From assembly GCA_012728915.1 (NCBI GenBank), contig JAAYEC010000035.1, positions 31,322 through 95,321 of the forward strand: 64,000 nucleotides of DNA, read 5' to 3'. Position 1 is the stretch's first letter; the number at the start of each line of letters is the position of its first letter. The DNA comes from Deltaproteobacteria bacterium (lineage in GTDB: Bacteria; Desulfobacterota; Syntrophia; Syntrophales; UBA2192). Shown here piece by piece: positions 28,468-37,055 of this stretch. The notes beneath the pieces were generated by a model that saw only the letters and a list, made by a program, of their open reading frames with translations, searched no databases and was not told where the DNA came from. Made by a program: the position numbers and the translations under genes.

Positions 28468-29634
28468 GTGCAGATCAAGCGTTTCGAAGCCGCCAGCACA
28501 CAGGAAGCCTTGTCGAAGATCAGGAGCGAACTCGGACCGGATGCCGTCGTGCTCTCGACGCGGAAGCTCCGCGGCGGGCGGTCCCCGCTGCTCGAGGTCA
28601 CCGCCGCCGTCGATGCGGGCCCCGTGGCAGGCGCCGGGAAGGCGCGACCCGGCAAGGCGCAGGCGGCCCCCCCGCCCCCGCGGGAGGAGGGCGAGGCGGC
28701 GGCCGGCGACCTGCGACGCGATCTCGGGGAGATCAAGACCCTGCTGGCCGAATCGGCCCTGCGGTCTTTTCCCTACGGGGAGTTCCTCGAGATGCGGGAG
28801 ATGCTGGATACCTTCTTCGACACCATGGGTTTCCAGCGCAAGGAGAAGTTCCCAGGGGCCCTGCAGAAGATCTATCATCACCTCGTCTCCATCGGCGTGT
28901 CGCGCCCGAAGGCCTTCCTGCTCGTGAGCACGCTGAACCGCAACCTGCCTCCCGGAAAGCTGCAGGACGAGACGGCGCTCGGCCGAACGGCCGAGAAGCT
29001 GCTGTCCATGTCCATCGGCCTGTCCTACCGCGGCGCGGAGCGGAAACGGATCTGCGCCCTCGTGGGACCCACCGGCGCGGGCAAGACGACAACCCTGGCC
29101 AAGATCGCGGCCCGCGCGACCCTGGAGGAGAAGAAGAGGGTGGGCCTCATCACGACGGACACCTATCGCATCGCCGCGGCCGAACAGCTGAAGACCTACG
29201 CGCGGATCATGCAGGTCCCCATCGAGGTCGCCTCCGACAAGACGGCCTTCCGCGTGGCCCTCGCGAAACTGTCGGACCGGGATCTCGTCCTCGTCGACAC
29301 ACCCGGCAAGAACTCGGCGGAGCCCGGCTATATCGACAGGCTGCGGGATCTCCTCCAGCTCGATGCCCCCGTGGAGACGAGCCTGCTGCTGCCGCTGACG
29401 TCGAGCCAGGACAACCTGGCGGAGAACGTCGCGCGGTTCAGACCCGTCGGCTACCAGTCGATCATCTTTACGAAGCTCGACGAGAGCCGACATTTCGGCA
29501 GGATCTACAACGTCATTGACCAGGAGCGCAAGCCCGTCTCCTGGGTCACCAGCGGTCAGAACGTCCCGCAGGACATCGAGAGAATCGACCCGGGACGCCT
29601 GGCGAACATGATCATGACCAGCACCCTGCAGTGA
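28468..29634 (+). CDS. flhF: Signal-recognition-type GTPase FlhF (388 aa)
   Basis: FlhF sets the position and number of flagella, typically polar. The GTG at 28468 follows a GGAG site and gives the family opening VQIKRFEAASTQEALSKI. A proline-rich basic linker (about 50-85) leads to the NG domain with P-loop GPTGAGKTTTLAKIAAR, TTDTYRIAAAEQL and the GTP-binding DTPGK and TKLDE motifs. With flhG next to it, polar flagellation is likely. Confidence 0.95.
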   Translation: MQIKRFEAASTQEALSKIRSELGPDAVVLSTRKLRGGRSPLLEVTAAVDAGPVAGAGKARPGKAQAAPPPPREEGEAAAGDLRRDLGEIKTLLAESALRSFPYGEFLEMREMLDTFFDTMGFQRKEKFPGALQKIYHHLVSIGVSRPKAFLLVSTLNRNLPPGKLQDETALGRTAEKLLSMSIGLSYRGAERKRICALVGPTGAGKTTTLAKIAARATLEEKKRVGLITTDTYRIAAAEQLKTYARIMQVPIEVASDKTAFRVALAKLSDRDLVLVDTPGKNSAEPGYIDRLRDLLQLDAPVETSLLLPLTSSQDNLAENVARFRPVGYQSIIFTKLDESRHFGRIYNVIDQERKPVSWVTSGQNVPQDIERIDPGRLANMIMTSTLQ

Positions 29635-29730
29635 GAAGGCAGAGGGGAATAAGGGAAGAAGGTTCCTGCTCCGGCTGCCTAGAGGTCGGCGGCTGAAGCG
29701 GGAATGTCACCAAAGGGAGGTGCTTTTCAC

Positions 29731-30645
29731 TTGGATCAGGCGTCAATGCTCAGGCGGATGAAAAAAGCATCGGAGCCCGGAGACGGAGCGGCCGCTCCCC
29801 CGCCGGGTGCCGCGCCGAAGGCGCACGCGCCCCGGCGGTCCACCCGCGTCATCGCCGTCACGAGCGGCAAGGGCGGCGTGGGAAAGACCAACATCGCCGC
29901 CAATCTAGCCTACCATCTCTCCCGGATGGGGAAGAGGACGCTCGTCCTGGATGCGGACATGGGGCTTGCCAACATCGACGTGATCCTGGGTCTTGCGCCG
30001 AAGTACAACCTGTATCACGTCCTGCGGGGCGAGAAGGCGCTCTCCGACGTGATCGTCCAGGGGCCCGGCGGCATGAAGATCCTGCCGGCCACGTCGGGCA
30101 TCCCGGAGATGGCGGAGCTGTCCCGGGGCGAGAAGCTTGCCCTGCTGGACGAACTGGACGGGCTGGGCAGCGAACTGGACTTCATGCTCATCGACACGGC
30201 GGCGGGCATAGCGGGCAACGTGATCTACTTCAACGTGGCCGCCCGGGAGATCATCGTCGTCGCCTCCCCGGAACCCACGTCCATCACCGACGCCTACGCG
30301 CTGATCAAGGTCCTCTACAGCCAGCACGGCGAGAAGCGCTTCATGCTCCTTGCGAACATGGTGAAGAACTCGGGCGAAGCCCGTGAGGTGTTCCTGAAGG
30401 TGAGCAACGCCACCTCGCATTTCCTGAACCTCTCCATCGAGTTCATCGGGCACGTCCCGGAGGACACCCGGGTGACCGAGGCGGTGCGACGGCAGAAGGC
30501 GCTCGCGGAGGCCTATCCCGACGCCGCGGCGAGCCGCTGCATCGAGACCATCGCCCGGAAACTCTGCAAGCGCCAGCCCGAGACCGGGGAGGCGGGAAGC
30601 CTGAAATTTTTCTGGAAGTCCATCGTCGAGAAGACATGCGGGTAA
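29731..30645 (+). CDS. flhG: Flagellar number regulator FlhG/FleN (304 aa)
   Basis: A MinD-like ATPase that limits flagellar number and stimulates FlhF. The TTG at 29731 is the best start: AAGGGAGGT lies nine bases before it. It also places the FlhF-activating DQAxxLR motif (DQASMLRRM) at the very N-terminus, as in other FlhG proteins; an ATG at 29704 would add nine residues. It has a deviant Walker A GKGGVGKTN and a switch region ADMGLANIDVILGL. The C-terminal helix could bind the membrane. Confidence 0.93.
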   Translation: MDQASMLRRMKKASEPGDGAAAPPPGAAPKAHAPRRSTRVIAVTSGKGGVGKTNIAANLAYHLSRMGKRTLVLDADMGLANIDVILGLAPKYNLYHVLRGEKALSDVIVQGPGGMKILPATSGIPEMAELSRGEKLALLDELDGLGSELDFMLIDTAAGIAGNVIYFNVAAREIIVVASPEPTSITDAYALIKVLYSQHGEKRFMLLANMVKNSGEAREVFLKVSNATSHFLNLSIEFIGHVPEDTRVTEAVRRQKALAEAYPDAAASRCIETIARKLCKRQPETGEAGSLKFFWKSIVEKTCG

Positions 30646-31364
30646 GGGGTCACGTGAACAAGAAGGACCGGGACAAGCTGATTCTGAAATACGCCCCCCT
30701 CGTCAAGAGCATCGTCGACCGGATTGCCTGCAAGGTTCCCGGGCACGTGGCCGAGCGCGACGACCTCATCAACGTGGGGGTGATCGGTCTGATCTCCGCC
30801 CTGGAGAAATTCGACAAGGGGCGCAACGTCCAGTTCGAGACGTATGCCCGCTTCCGCATCCGCGGCGCCGTCCTTGATGAGCTCAGGGCGAGGGACTGGC
30901 AGCCGCGCTCGGCGAGGAACAAGGACGCCCGGATCGAGAAGGCGATGCTCGCCCTCCAGCGCCAGCTCGGCCGTCCCCCCGACGAGGCCGAATTGGCCGA
31001 GTACATGGAGCTGTCGCTCGAGGATTACCACCAGCTCCTCGACGAGGCCTCGGGCGTCTCGCTGCTCTCGAGCGAGGACCTGCCGCCGGATTACTGCGAA
31101 AAGTACGCCGCCTACGACGTGCTCGAAAAGATGGATCAGGGCAGCCCCCTGTCGATCCTGGCCCGGGGCGAGGTGAAGAAGATCCTCAAGGACGCCATCG
31201 GGGCGCTCCCGGAAAAGGAGAAGCTGGTGCTGTCGCTGTACTACTACGAGGAACTCACCATGAAGGAGATCGGATGCGTTCTCAAGCTCACCGAATCGCG
31301 GGTCTGCCAGCTCCATTCGCAGGCGGTGCTGCGGCTTCGGGGCCGGGTGAAGGAACTCCGATAG
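30636..31364 (+). CDS. fliA: Flagellar sigma factor sigma-28, FliA (242 aa)
   Basis: FliA directs transcription of late genes such as flagellin and flgM. Region 2 has the LINVGVIGLISALEKFD core with FETYARFRIRGAVLDELR, and region 4 has LSLYYYEELTMKEIGCVLKLTESRVCQLH. The ATG at 30636 overlaps flhG; a GTG at 30654 after TAAGGGG is an alternative. It is transcribed with the export genes and inhibited by the FlgM encoded at 41065. Confidence 0.96.
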   Translation: MRVRGHVNKKDRDKLILKYAPLVKSIVDRIACKVPGHVAERDDLINVGVIGLISALEKFDKGRNVQFETYARFRIRGAVLDELRARDWQPRSARNKDARIEKAMLALQRQLGRPPDEAELAEYMELSLEDYHQLLDEASGVSLLSSEDLPPDYCEKYAAYDVLEKMDQGSPLSILARGEVKKILKDAIGALPEKEKLVLSLYYYEELTMKEIGCVLKLTESRVCQLHSQAVLRLRGRVKELR

Positions 31365-31376
31365 GCGGGGCAGCTC

Positions 31377-32018
31377 ATGGCGCGGCGCGTTGAACTCGAT
31401 CTTCCGGACAACGACGGGGCGGCGGAGGCCCCGAGGGGCGAAGCCGCAGAGCCGGCCGTCGAGACGGCGCCGGCCCCTCCGGGTCGGCTGTCGCTTCTCT
31501 TCCGGTTCCGCTTTCTCCTGCTCGGCGTCCGTTCATGGTTCAAGCGCCCCGACGCCCCCTTCGACTGGAGGGTTCTCCTGAACTGGAAAGTCCTCGCGGC
31601 AGGGCTTGCGGCGATCCTTCTCGTCTCGGCCGCCGCCGGGTCCTTCGTTTATGTCCGGCAGCAGGAATCGGAGCGGATCGCCTCCGAACAGGGGACCCCG
31701 GCCGCGGCGGCCGCCCCGGCCGTGCGCGAGGCCGTTTTCCCCGATTTCAGCATCGACATCAAGGACGGCAAGGGCCGTTACCGATTCCTGCAGTGCGATG
31801 TGACGGTCGAGTTTCGCGAGGCTGTGGACCTGACGGAGGAACGCAGGGTGGAGATCCGGAAGGCCATCTACCTCGCGGGCAGGAGGGGAGTGACTGAATG
31901 GATCGGCAGCCCCGATTCCGCCGTGCGCTTCAAGAAGGGCGTGCGCGAAGAGCTGGGAGCCCTCCTGGGGGAGGGAGCCCTCAAGGAGATCTACGTGACG
32001 CGCTACGTGCTGATCTGA
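31377..32018 (+). CDS. FliL-like membrane protein (213 aa)
   Basis: An acidic, proline-rich N-terminus (about 1-70) precedes one membrane helix (about 80-98, VLAAGLAAILLVSAAAG). The periplasmic domain follows the FliL pattern: FSIDIKDGKGRYRFLQCDV through to LLGEGALKEIYVTRYVLI. It is a second FliL-type protein beside the canonical one at 20468. It lies 12 bases after fliA. A stator-associated role is inferred from the fold only. Confidence 0.75.
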   Translation: MARRVELDLPDNDGAAEAPRGEAAEPAVETAPAPPGRLSLLFRFRFLLLGVRSWFKRPDAPFDWRVLLNWKVLAAGLAAILLVSAAAGSFVYVRQQESERIASEQGTPAAAAAPAVREAVFPDFSIDIKDGKGRYRFLQCDVTVEFREAVDLTEERRVEIRKAIYLAGRRGVTEWIGSPDSAVRFKKGVREELGALLGEGALKEIYVTRYVLI

Positions 32019-32022
32019 ACGA

Positions 32023-32053
32023 GGCAAAGGGCTAAAGGCCGGGGGCTGAAAGC
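32023..32053. repeat. Heptad repeat, half copy (single arm)
   Basis: GGCAAAG, GGCTAAA, GGCCGGG and GGCTGAA follow the stop of the FliL-like gene. The opposite arm is absent. Confidence 0.5.
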
Positions 32054-32073
32054 CAACGGGCAGGAGAAAAACG

Positions 32074-32418
32074 ATGAAGAAGCTCAGACGAACGGCATTG
32101 GCGCTCACGCTCATCGTGCTCTATGCCGGGTCGGCCTTTGCCCTCACGGCGGAGGAGGTCATCAAGCTCAGGAAGGCCGGCGTGAGCGACGAGACGATCC
32201 GCCTCATGATCGAACAGGAGCGCGCGGACCGGCAGGACAACCCCGCCGACCGGATCGGGGTCCGGGAGGTCAAGGATGCCGACGGAGCCCGATCGGTCCT
32301 CTACTCGACGGGCAAGCCGTCCGCCCCCGGCCAGAACGAGTCGGAACAGGAAAAGGTCGACAGGGCATGGAAAATGCTACGGAACCAGAATGTCATCATC
32401 GACGACCGCCGCCGGTGA
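32074..32418 (+). CDS. Small exported protein of unknown function (114 aa)
   Basis: It has a signal peptide (RRTALALTLIVLYAGSAFA) followed by a helical segment, LTAEEVIKLRKAGVSDETI, that resembles short motifs in other exported proteins. The rest is charged and probably disordered. Similar small genes are, as I recall, found beside fliA in other Desulfobacterota. No function can be assigned. Confidence 0.65.
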   Translation: MKKLRRTALALTLIVLYAGSAFALTAEEVIKLRKAGVSDETIRLMIEQERADRQDNPADRIGVREVKDADGARSVLYSTGKPSAPGQNESEQEKVDRAWKMLRNQNVIIDDRRR

Positions 32419-32536
32419 GGGCGCGCGGCTGCGGCCGCCGGCCGTTGCGCTCGAGGGAATTCCTTGAGCTTTTCGATCCGATGGTTTAGTGTTTCGGGCT
32501 GGCCGGGCGCCATGCCGAAAACCGGAGAAAGAGGAC

Positions 32537-33361
32537 ATGATCAAGACGAGGGAAGCGAAAGAGACGAGGGAGGCCGATGCATACCGGCTTCTGGAGAGGG
32601 AGTTCGAAGGAACGTTCATCGAGGAGCTCATCCCGGGCATCCTGCACAACTTCGCCAATCCTCTCAACGGGATCATCGGACGCACGCGGCTGCTCCAGAG
32701 GCGGCTCGAGGAGGCCATCCGCAAGACCCGGGAGGCCTGCCCGGAGGCGGAGCGCGTCCTGGGGGAGGATCACGCGAAGCTCCTGAAGGACATCGAGTTG
32801 ATCACCCGCGAGTCGGACCGCCTCTTCGATCTCTTCAAGCACGTCTCGGGGAAATTCTACGCCATCGGCGACCGCAACCTCCAGCAGGTCAATCTCTCGG
32901 AGCTCGTGGAGAACGAGATCCGGTTCTTCGATTTCTACCTCGATTTTAAGCACAACGTGAAGAAGATCATGGACCTCGACGGGGACCTTCACGACGTGGC
33001 CGGCTCCCCCGCCGACTTCTCCATGTTCGTCTCCACCTGGGTGCGCTACGCCATGGAGGCCATGAGCGACAGCCCCGTGAAGGAATTCTTCGTGTCGACG
33101 GGCCGCCGCAATGGCCGCGTGGCGCTCAAGTTCCAGGACACGGGACGCCCCATGCCGTCCGAGCTCAAGGAAGCGATCCTGAAGGGACGCCCGGGCCGGG
33201 ATATCAAGGACGAGAGGGCCTCGAGACTTCTGCTGGCCGTCTCGCTCCTGCGGAAGTACGACGTCGAGTTCGCGATCGGCCACGAGGCGGGAATCAACAT
33301 CTTTTCGCTGGAGATCCCCTGCCAGCCGGCCGGGATGCGGAAGAAGACGGCCAGGAGGTAG
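32537..33361 (+). CDS. Histidine-kinase-like protein, degenerate ATPase (274 aa)
   Basis: The ATG at 32537 follows GAAAGAGGAC. A HisKA-like helix contains the H box LHNFANPLNGIIGR with its histidine near residue 36. The GHKL part is divergent. The N-box position reads WVRYAMEAMSD, without the usual asparagine, and only a partial G1 motif (FQDTGRPMP) is visible. There is no sensor or membrane domain. It may act as a phosphotransfer or pseudokinase component. The flagellar context and the adjacent unknown genes suggest signalling to the motility system; this is inference. Confidence 0.7.
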   Translation: MIKTREAKETREADAYRLLEREFEGTFIEELIPGILHNFANPLNGIIGRTRLLQRRLEEAIRKTREACPEAERVLGEDHAKLLKDIELITRESDRLFDLFKHVSGKFYAIGDRNLQQVNLSELVENEIRFFDFYLDFKHNVKKIMDLDGDLHDVAGSPADFSMFVSTWVRYAMEAMSDSPVKEFFVSTGRRNGRVALKFQDTGRPMPSELKEAILKGRPGRDIKDERASRLLLAVSLLRKYDVEFAIGHEAGINIFSLEIPCQPAGMRKKTARR

Positions 33362-33573
33362 GCCCGGGTCCGGACCCCGGGGGGCAGGGCACAAAGAACG
33401 GAAAACAGAGGGTTGCAGGGGTTCCTTCACATAAACGAGGCAGGGCGGGATTAAAGATTCCCGCCCGATCCGTCGATTGCATGAACAGGGACGTCAGAAC
33501 CATGTTCTGAATCCGCTGAATGTCCGACAGGACGGCTTCCCGGCACGATACGCGGGAGGCGGGAGATCCGGTC

Positions 33574-33894
33574 ATGCTGAGGGCGGTCGATGTACAACAG
33601 ATCCTGCTGCAGACGACGTCGGTGGAGCGAATCCAGCAGGCGCAGCAGCAGCAGTCCGACCTGCAGCAGCGGTACATGGCCGTGCACACGGGCGAGGAGA
33701 AGAAGCTCCTCAAGGAAAAAGTGAAGGAATCGGACGAAACCGAAAAGGCCCGGATCCAGCGCGAGGAGGATCGGGAGCGGAAGCGCAGATCGTTCCGGCA
33801 TTCCCAGCCGGTCGACGAGGGAGCCCAACGTCCCCCGGGGGAGGATGAGACCCCCTGCGACGAGCACGGGGGCCGGATCAACATCCGGGTCTGA
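33574..33894 (+). CDS. Coiled-coil protein of unknown function (106 aa)
   Basis: The start at 33574 (MLRAVDVQQILLQTTSVERI) follows GGGAG. The body is a glutamine-rich then highly charged coiled coil (QQAQQQQSDLQQRYMAVH, then EEKKLLKEKVKE), ending acidic with RINIRV. Comparable small proteins occur in flagellar clusters of Geobacter-type genomes, as far as I recall. No enzymatic motif is visible. Confidence 0.65.
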   Translation: MLRAVDVQQILLQTTSVERIQQAQQQQSDLQQRYMAVHTGEEKKLLKEKVKESDETEKARIQREEDRERKRRSFRHSQPVDEGAQRPPGEDETPCDEHGGRINIRV

Positions 33895-33952
33895 TCGGTT
33901 TCACTCCGGCATTTCCCTTTCACATGCACAGCACGGCGGTCGGCGGCGTCCC

Positions 33953-34441
33953 ATGCACTGGACAGACCTCAATCCCCAGCTTTTCTTTGCCATCCAGGCG
34001 GTGGCCGACGTGGTTCTCTGCGCGGCAGTCGTCTTCATCCTCGGGAAGGTCAACCGCGAGTTGAAGCGAAGACCGGCCGGTATCGACGCCGGGAGCATCA
34101 CGGAGCTCAAGCGCGTCATCGAGGATTCCCAGAACGCGACAGCGGCGCTGATCGGGGCCATGGAGGAAAGCAAGAAGGCCCTCCGGGACATTTCCCGATC
34201 GATCGACGAGAAGGAGGCCCGCCTCCGCGGTCTCATGGAGACGGCATCCGCCCGGATCGACGAGCTCGACGGCGCCGGGGCCGCTGCAGGGGAACCCCGC
34301 CACGACGGGGGAAACGACGAGGTGATCCGGCTTGCGCGGCAGGGATTCACACCGGCGGAGATTGCGGGTACCCTAGGGCTTGCGGAAGGGGAGATCCGCC
34401 TCATCCTGGACCTTGCCCGCCGCAGAAGTGACAGCCGCTGA
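33953..34441 (+). CDS. DUF2802-type membrane protein (162 aa)
   Basis: The ATG at 33953 begins a protein with one N-terminal membrane helix (about 15-31, AVADVVLCAAVVFIL). A coiled coil follows (about 50-105). The C-terminal helix-turn-helix-like segment (EVIRLARQGFTPAEIAGTLG) matches the DUF2802 pattern seen beside flagellar genes in other bacteria. Its stop overlaps the next start (TGATG). The function is unknown. Confidence 0.75.
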   Translation: MHWTDLNPQLFFAIQAVADVVLCAAVVFILGKVNRELKRRPAGIDAGSITELKRVIEDSQNATAALIGAMEESKKALRDISRSIDEKEARLRGLMETASARIDELDGAGAAAGEPRHDGGNDEVIRLARQGFTPAEIAGTLGLAEGEIRLILDLARRRSDSR

Positions 34442-35553
34442 TGCCCCCCGACGTCCGATTCCCCCCCGCCCTCAAACCGGCTCCAGACGGCATTCTGCAG
34501 AGCAGGCCTTCACAGCCGCCGCCCGGATTGTCTACGGGACGCATCGTGGAGGTCCGCGTGCTGGAGAGGCTCCATGACGGCAGCTTCATCATCGAGGCCG
34601 GGGGGAACCGTCTAACGGCGGAGACGGAGCAGCCCCTGCGGCCCGGCCAGGCAATGGCCATGCGGGTGGAGAGCCTGCATCCCCGGGTCGTCCTGTCGGT
34701 CCTTCCGCCGCCCGTGGCATGCGTGGCCGCGGAGCGCCTGCGCGCCTTCCGCGCCAACCCGGATGCCCTCGCCCGAAGTATTGCCGAAATTACCGGCCTC
34801 TTCAACGGCAGCCGCCCCGGCGGGGCGACGCCGCCTTCGGATCCCGGCCGCCTTGAGACTCTCCTGGCCGCGCTGCGGTCGGTCCTGGCGGAACTCGGCC
34901 GGACCGGGGAAGGGTTGACGGTGCGGGACTTCGCACGGGCGCTCGGCCTGCTCACGGAACACGATCTAAAGAAGGCCCTGAAAAGACCCGGCGAAAAACC
35001 TCTCCTGCCCGCGAGCCTGAAGTCCTGCCTGGCGGGCATTCTGCGGGAGACCGCGCCCGGGGGCGGCGGGATGATCCGCGAATGGGCGCCGGCCCTGGAG
35101 AAGGCGCTTCGGGCCGTGGAAAATCTCCAGGTTCTCAATGTTCACCTGCAGGAAAACGAGGGCGGGCTCTTTCTCCAGGTTCCCCTCCTGTTCGAGGGCT
35201 TCACGGGGAAGGCGGATATCCTCGTCCGCAAGGAGGGCGGGGGCCCCGGGTCGGACAGCCGCGACGGCGTCTTTCGGGCGCTCTTTGCCCTCGACATGGA
35301 CGCCTTGGGCGACGTGATGGCGCAGGCGCGCTTCAGCGGCAAGGCGGTGGCCTGCCGCATCGATTGCGCAAGCGGGGCCGCGGTGTCTTTCGTCGCCGGG
35401 CTTCTGCCGGATCTGGAAAGGCGGCTGGCGGCAGCGGGCTACCGCGTGGAGCATCTCGGGGTCCGCGCGGACAGCCGGGTCCGGGAAAGAATGCAGGACA
35501 GCATCCGGGAGGAGCTGCACGGGGACGGGCAGGCGCTGAGCGTCTTTGCATAG
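34441..35553 (+). CDS. Second FliK-like hook-length control protein (370 aa)
   Basis: A proline-rich start is followed by a small beta domain (about 34-90, GRIVEVRVLERLHDGSFII) and helices. The C-terminal domain (about 230-350) has the FliK hook-control pattern LQVPLLFEGFTGKADILV, and the end LSVFA is shared with FliK at 16423. It is paired with the FlhX gene downstream, which argues for a role in export switching. It overlaps the DUF2802 gene by one base. Confidence 0.75.
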   Translation: MPPDVRFPPALKPAPDGILQSRPSQPPPGLSTGRIVEVRVLERLHDGSFIIEAGGNRLTAETEQPLRPGQAMAMRVESLHPRVVLSVLPPPVACVAAERLRAFRANPDALARSIAEITGLFNGSRPGGATPPSDPGRLETLLAALRSVLAELGRTGEGLTVRDFARALGLLTEHDLKKALKRPGEKPLLPASLKSCLAGILRETAPGGGGMIREWAPALEKALRAVENLQVLNVHLQENEGGLFLQVPLLFEGFTGKADILVRKEGGGPGSDSRDGVFRALFALDMDALGDVMAQARFSGKAVACRIDCASGAAVSFVAGLLPDLERRLAAAGYRVEHLGVRADSRVRERMQDSIREELHGDGQALSVFA

Positions 35554-35580
35554 GGAAAGGCGAAGGCAAAAACGAAAGGC
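35552..35580. repeat. Heptad repeat, half copy (single arm)
   Basis: Units of the form GGCGAAG and GGCAAAA lie just after the stop of the FliK-like gene, without the complementary arm. Confidence 0.45.
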
Positions 35581-35589
35581 CGAACGAGC

Positions 35590-35964
35590 GTGAAGAGAAC
35601 GAAGCCTGAGATCCCCGAAACGAAACCGGACCGCCCGAAGAGGGCGGCGGCGATCCGCTACGATGCGGCAAAGGACGATGCCCCGCGGGTCACCGCAAAG
35701 GGCAGCGGGCATGTGGCCCGGAGGATCATCGAACTGGCCCGGCGCCATGACGTCCCCATCCGCGAGGACAGGGCCCTCGTCGAGATCCTGAGCCAGTTCG
35801 ATATCGACCGGCAGATCCCCCCCGAGCTGTACCGGGCCGTGGCGGAGATTCTTGCCTTCGTCTATTCCGCCAACGGGCAGTACCGAGAACAGCAGGGTCC
35901 GGGGCAGGGCGGTCCTGCGGACCCCGTCGCCGCAAGTCGGTCATCCGCCATCCCGTCATCCTGA
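35590..35964 (+). CDS. FlhX, FlhB C-terminal-domain homologue (124 aa)
   Basis: It matches the part of FlhB just after the NPTH cleavage site: AAAIRYDAAKDDAPRVTAKG, then VPIREDRALVEIL and IPPELYRAVAEILAFVYSA. It lacks the NPTH motif and all membrane helices. Such stand-alone proteins can stand in for the cleaved FlhB C-terminus. The last ~30 residues are low complexity. It starts with GTG, 36 bases after the FliK-like gene. Confidence 0.85.
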   Translation: MKRTKPEIPETKPDRPKRAAAIRYDAAKDDAPRVTAKGSGHVARRIIELARRHDVPIREDRALVEILSQFDIDRQIPPELYRAVAEILAFVYSANGQYREQQGPGQGGPADPVAASRSSAIPSS

Positions 35965-36180
35965 TTTTCTCCCGGCATGGAAAAGACAGGGAACTCATTC
36001 CAACGAGGCAATATTTTCCCGTCCTTCCCAAAATTACCCACCCGACGGCCTGATGACCGCCTGTTCCCTGTATTCCCGATTCTACGCGGAAAACCACGCC
36101 ACAATATAACGTAAATAATATCGAGAGGTTATGCACTCCTCCGCCGGATCCCTGAACCCTGTCCCCTGAACCCTGTCCCG
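35965..36180. other. Non-coding stretch before flgF
   Basis: No gene is supported. There is an AT-rich patch near 36102-36120 (ACAATATAAC) that stands out from the GC-rich surroundings, and a CCTGAACCCTG repeat block follows. Confidence 0.4.
36147..36179 (+). repeat. CCTGAACCCTG-type repeat, copy B
   Basis: CCCTGAACCCTGTC is repeated twice in tandem directly before the -24 element of the flgF promoter. It is related to 25161-25197, which abuts flhB. Confidence 0.6.
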
Positions 36181-36195
36181 TGGCACACCCGTTGC
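36181..36195 (+). promoter_or_regulatory. Sigma-54 promoter for the flgF operon
   Basis: A perfect TGGCAC-ACCCG-TTGC core, about 42 bases before the flgF ATG. Confidence 0.9.
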
Positions 36196-36236
36196 CTTCT
36201 ATGGGGTCAACATCCCCAGGAGCGGAAACGATTGCC

Positions 36237-36950
36237 ATGATGTACGGTGTGAACACGGCGGTCAGCGCGGCCGTCAAAAAGCTCTCGCAGCACGACTACG
36301 TGACCCACAATCTCGCCAACGCCAACACGCCGGGCTACAAGGCCGAACGGCTCATCTTCGTGCGCAGGCCCGAGCGGGACCTCATGGCCGAGGACAGCTT
36401 CAGCCACGATCCCGTCGTCCTCGTCGACCACTCGCCAGGGACGCTGCAGAAGAGCGGCAACCCGCTCGACGTGGCCGTCCAGGGGGAGGGGTACTTCGTC
36501 ATCGAGACGAAGGACGGGGAGCGCTACACGCGAAACGGCAGCTTCACCCTCAACCAGAACGGGGAACTCGTCACCATGTCCGGCGACGCCGTGATGGGCG
36601 AGGGCGGCCGGATCACCTGTTCCGGGAAGAAGATCGAGATTTCCAACGCCGGGACCGTCAGCGTCGACGGCAGTGAAACGGGCAAGCTGAAGATCGTCGA
36701 TTTCAAGAAGAAGGATGCGCTCGTGAAGCGAGGGGCGGGCCTGTTCGAGGCCTCCGACGAGGCTGAGCGGGCCGAGCTGGAAAACCCGGAGGTCCGGTCG
36801 GGCTACCTCGAGACCTCCAACGTCCAGGCCGTGAAGGAAATGATCGAAATGATCGACATCCAGCGCTCCTTCGAGGCCTACCTCAAGATCATGCAGACGA
36901 TGAGCGAGCAGGACCGTCTGGCCACGGGCCGGCTCGGCAAACTGACATAA
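36237..36950 (+). CDS. flgF: Rod protein FlgF (237 aa)
   Basis: The start at 36237 (second ATG directly following) has AGGAG 14 bases upstream and lies downstream of the sigma-54 promoter. The rod motif HNLANANTPGYKAERL, the flgF/G middle motif NPLDVAVQGEGYFVI and the C-terminal helix VKEMIEMIDIQRSFEAYLK are present. It begins the distal rod and ring operon. Confidence 0.94.
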   Translation: MMYGVNTAVSAAVKKLSQHDYVTHNLANANTPGYKAERLIFVRRPERDLMAEDSFSHDPVVLVDHSPGTLQKSGNPLDVAVQGEGYFVIETKDGERYTRNGSFTLNQNGELVTMSGDAVMGEGGRITCSGKKIEISNAGTVSVDGSETGKLKIVDFKKKDALVKRGAGLFEASDEAERAELENPEVRSGYLETSNVQAVKEMIEMIDIQRSFEAYLKIMQTMSEQDRLATGRLGKLT

Positions 36951-36955
36951 AAACT

Positions 36956-37042
36956 GGCATAAGGCAAAGGGCGAAAGGCGAACGGCAAAAGAAAGAATCC
37001 TGTAATTGCCGTAAGCCGCACGCCGCAAGCCTTCAGCCCTTT
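36956..37042. repeat. Heptad palindromic repeat, copy 4 (flgF-flgG)
   Basis: The left arm is GGCATAA, GGCAAAG, GGCGAAA, GGCGAAC, GGCAAAA. The right arm on the other strand is GGCTGAA, GGCTTGC, GGCGTGC, GGCTTAC. This is the cleanest example of the 7-base phasing. Confidence 0.8.
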
Positions 37043-37055
37043 CCGGAGGAAGCAT

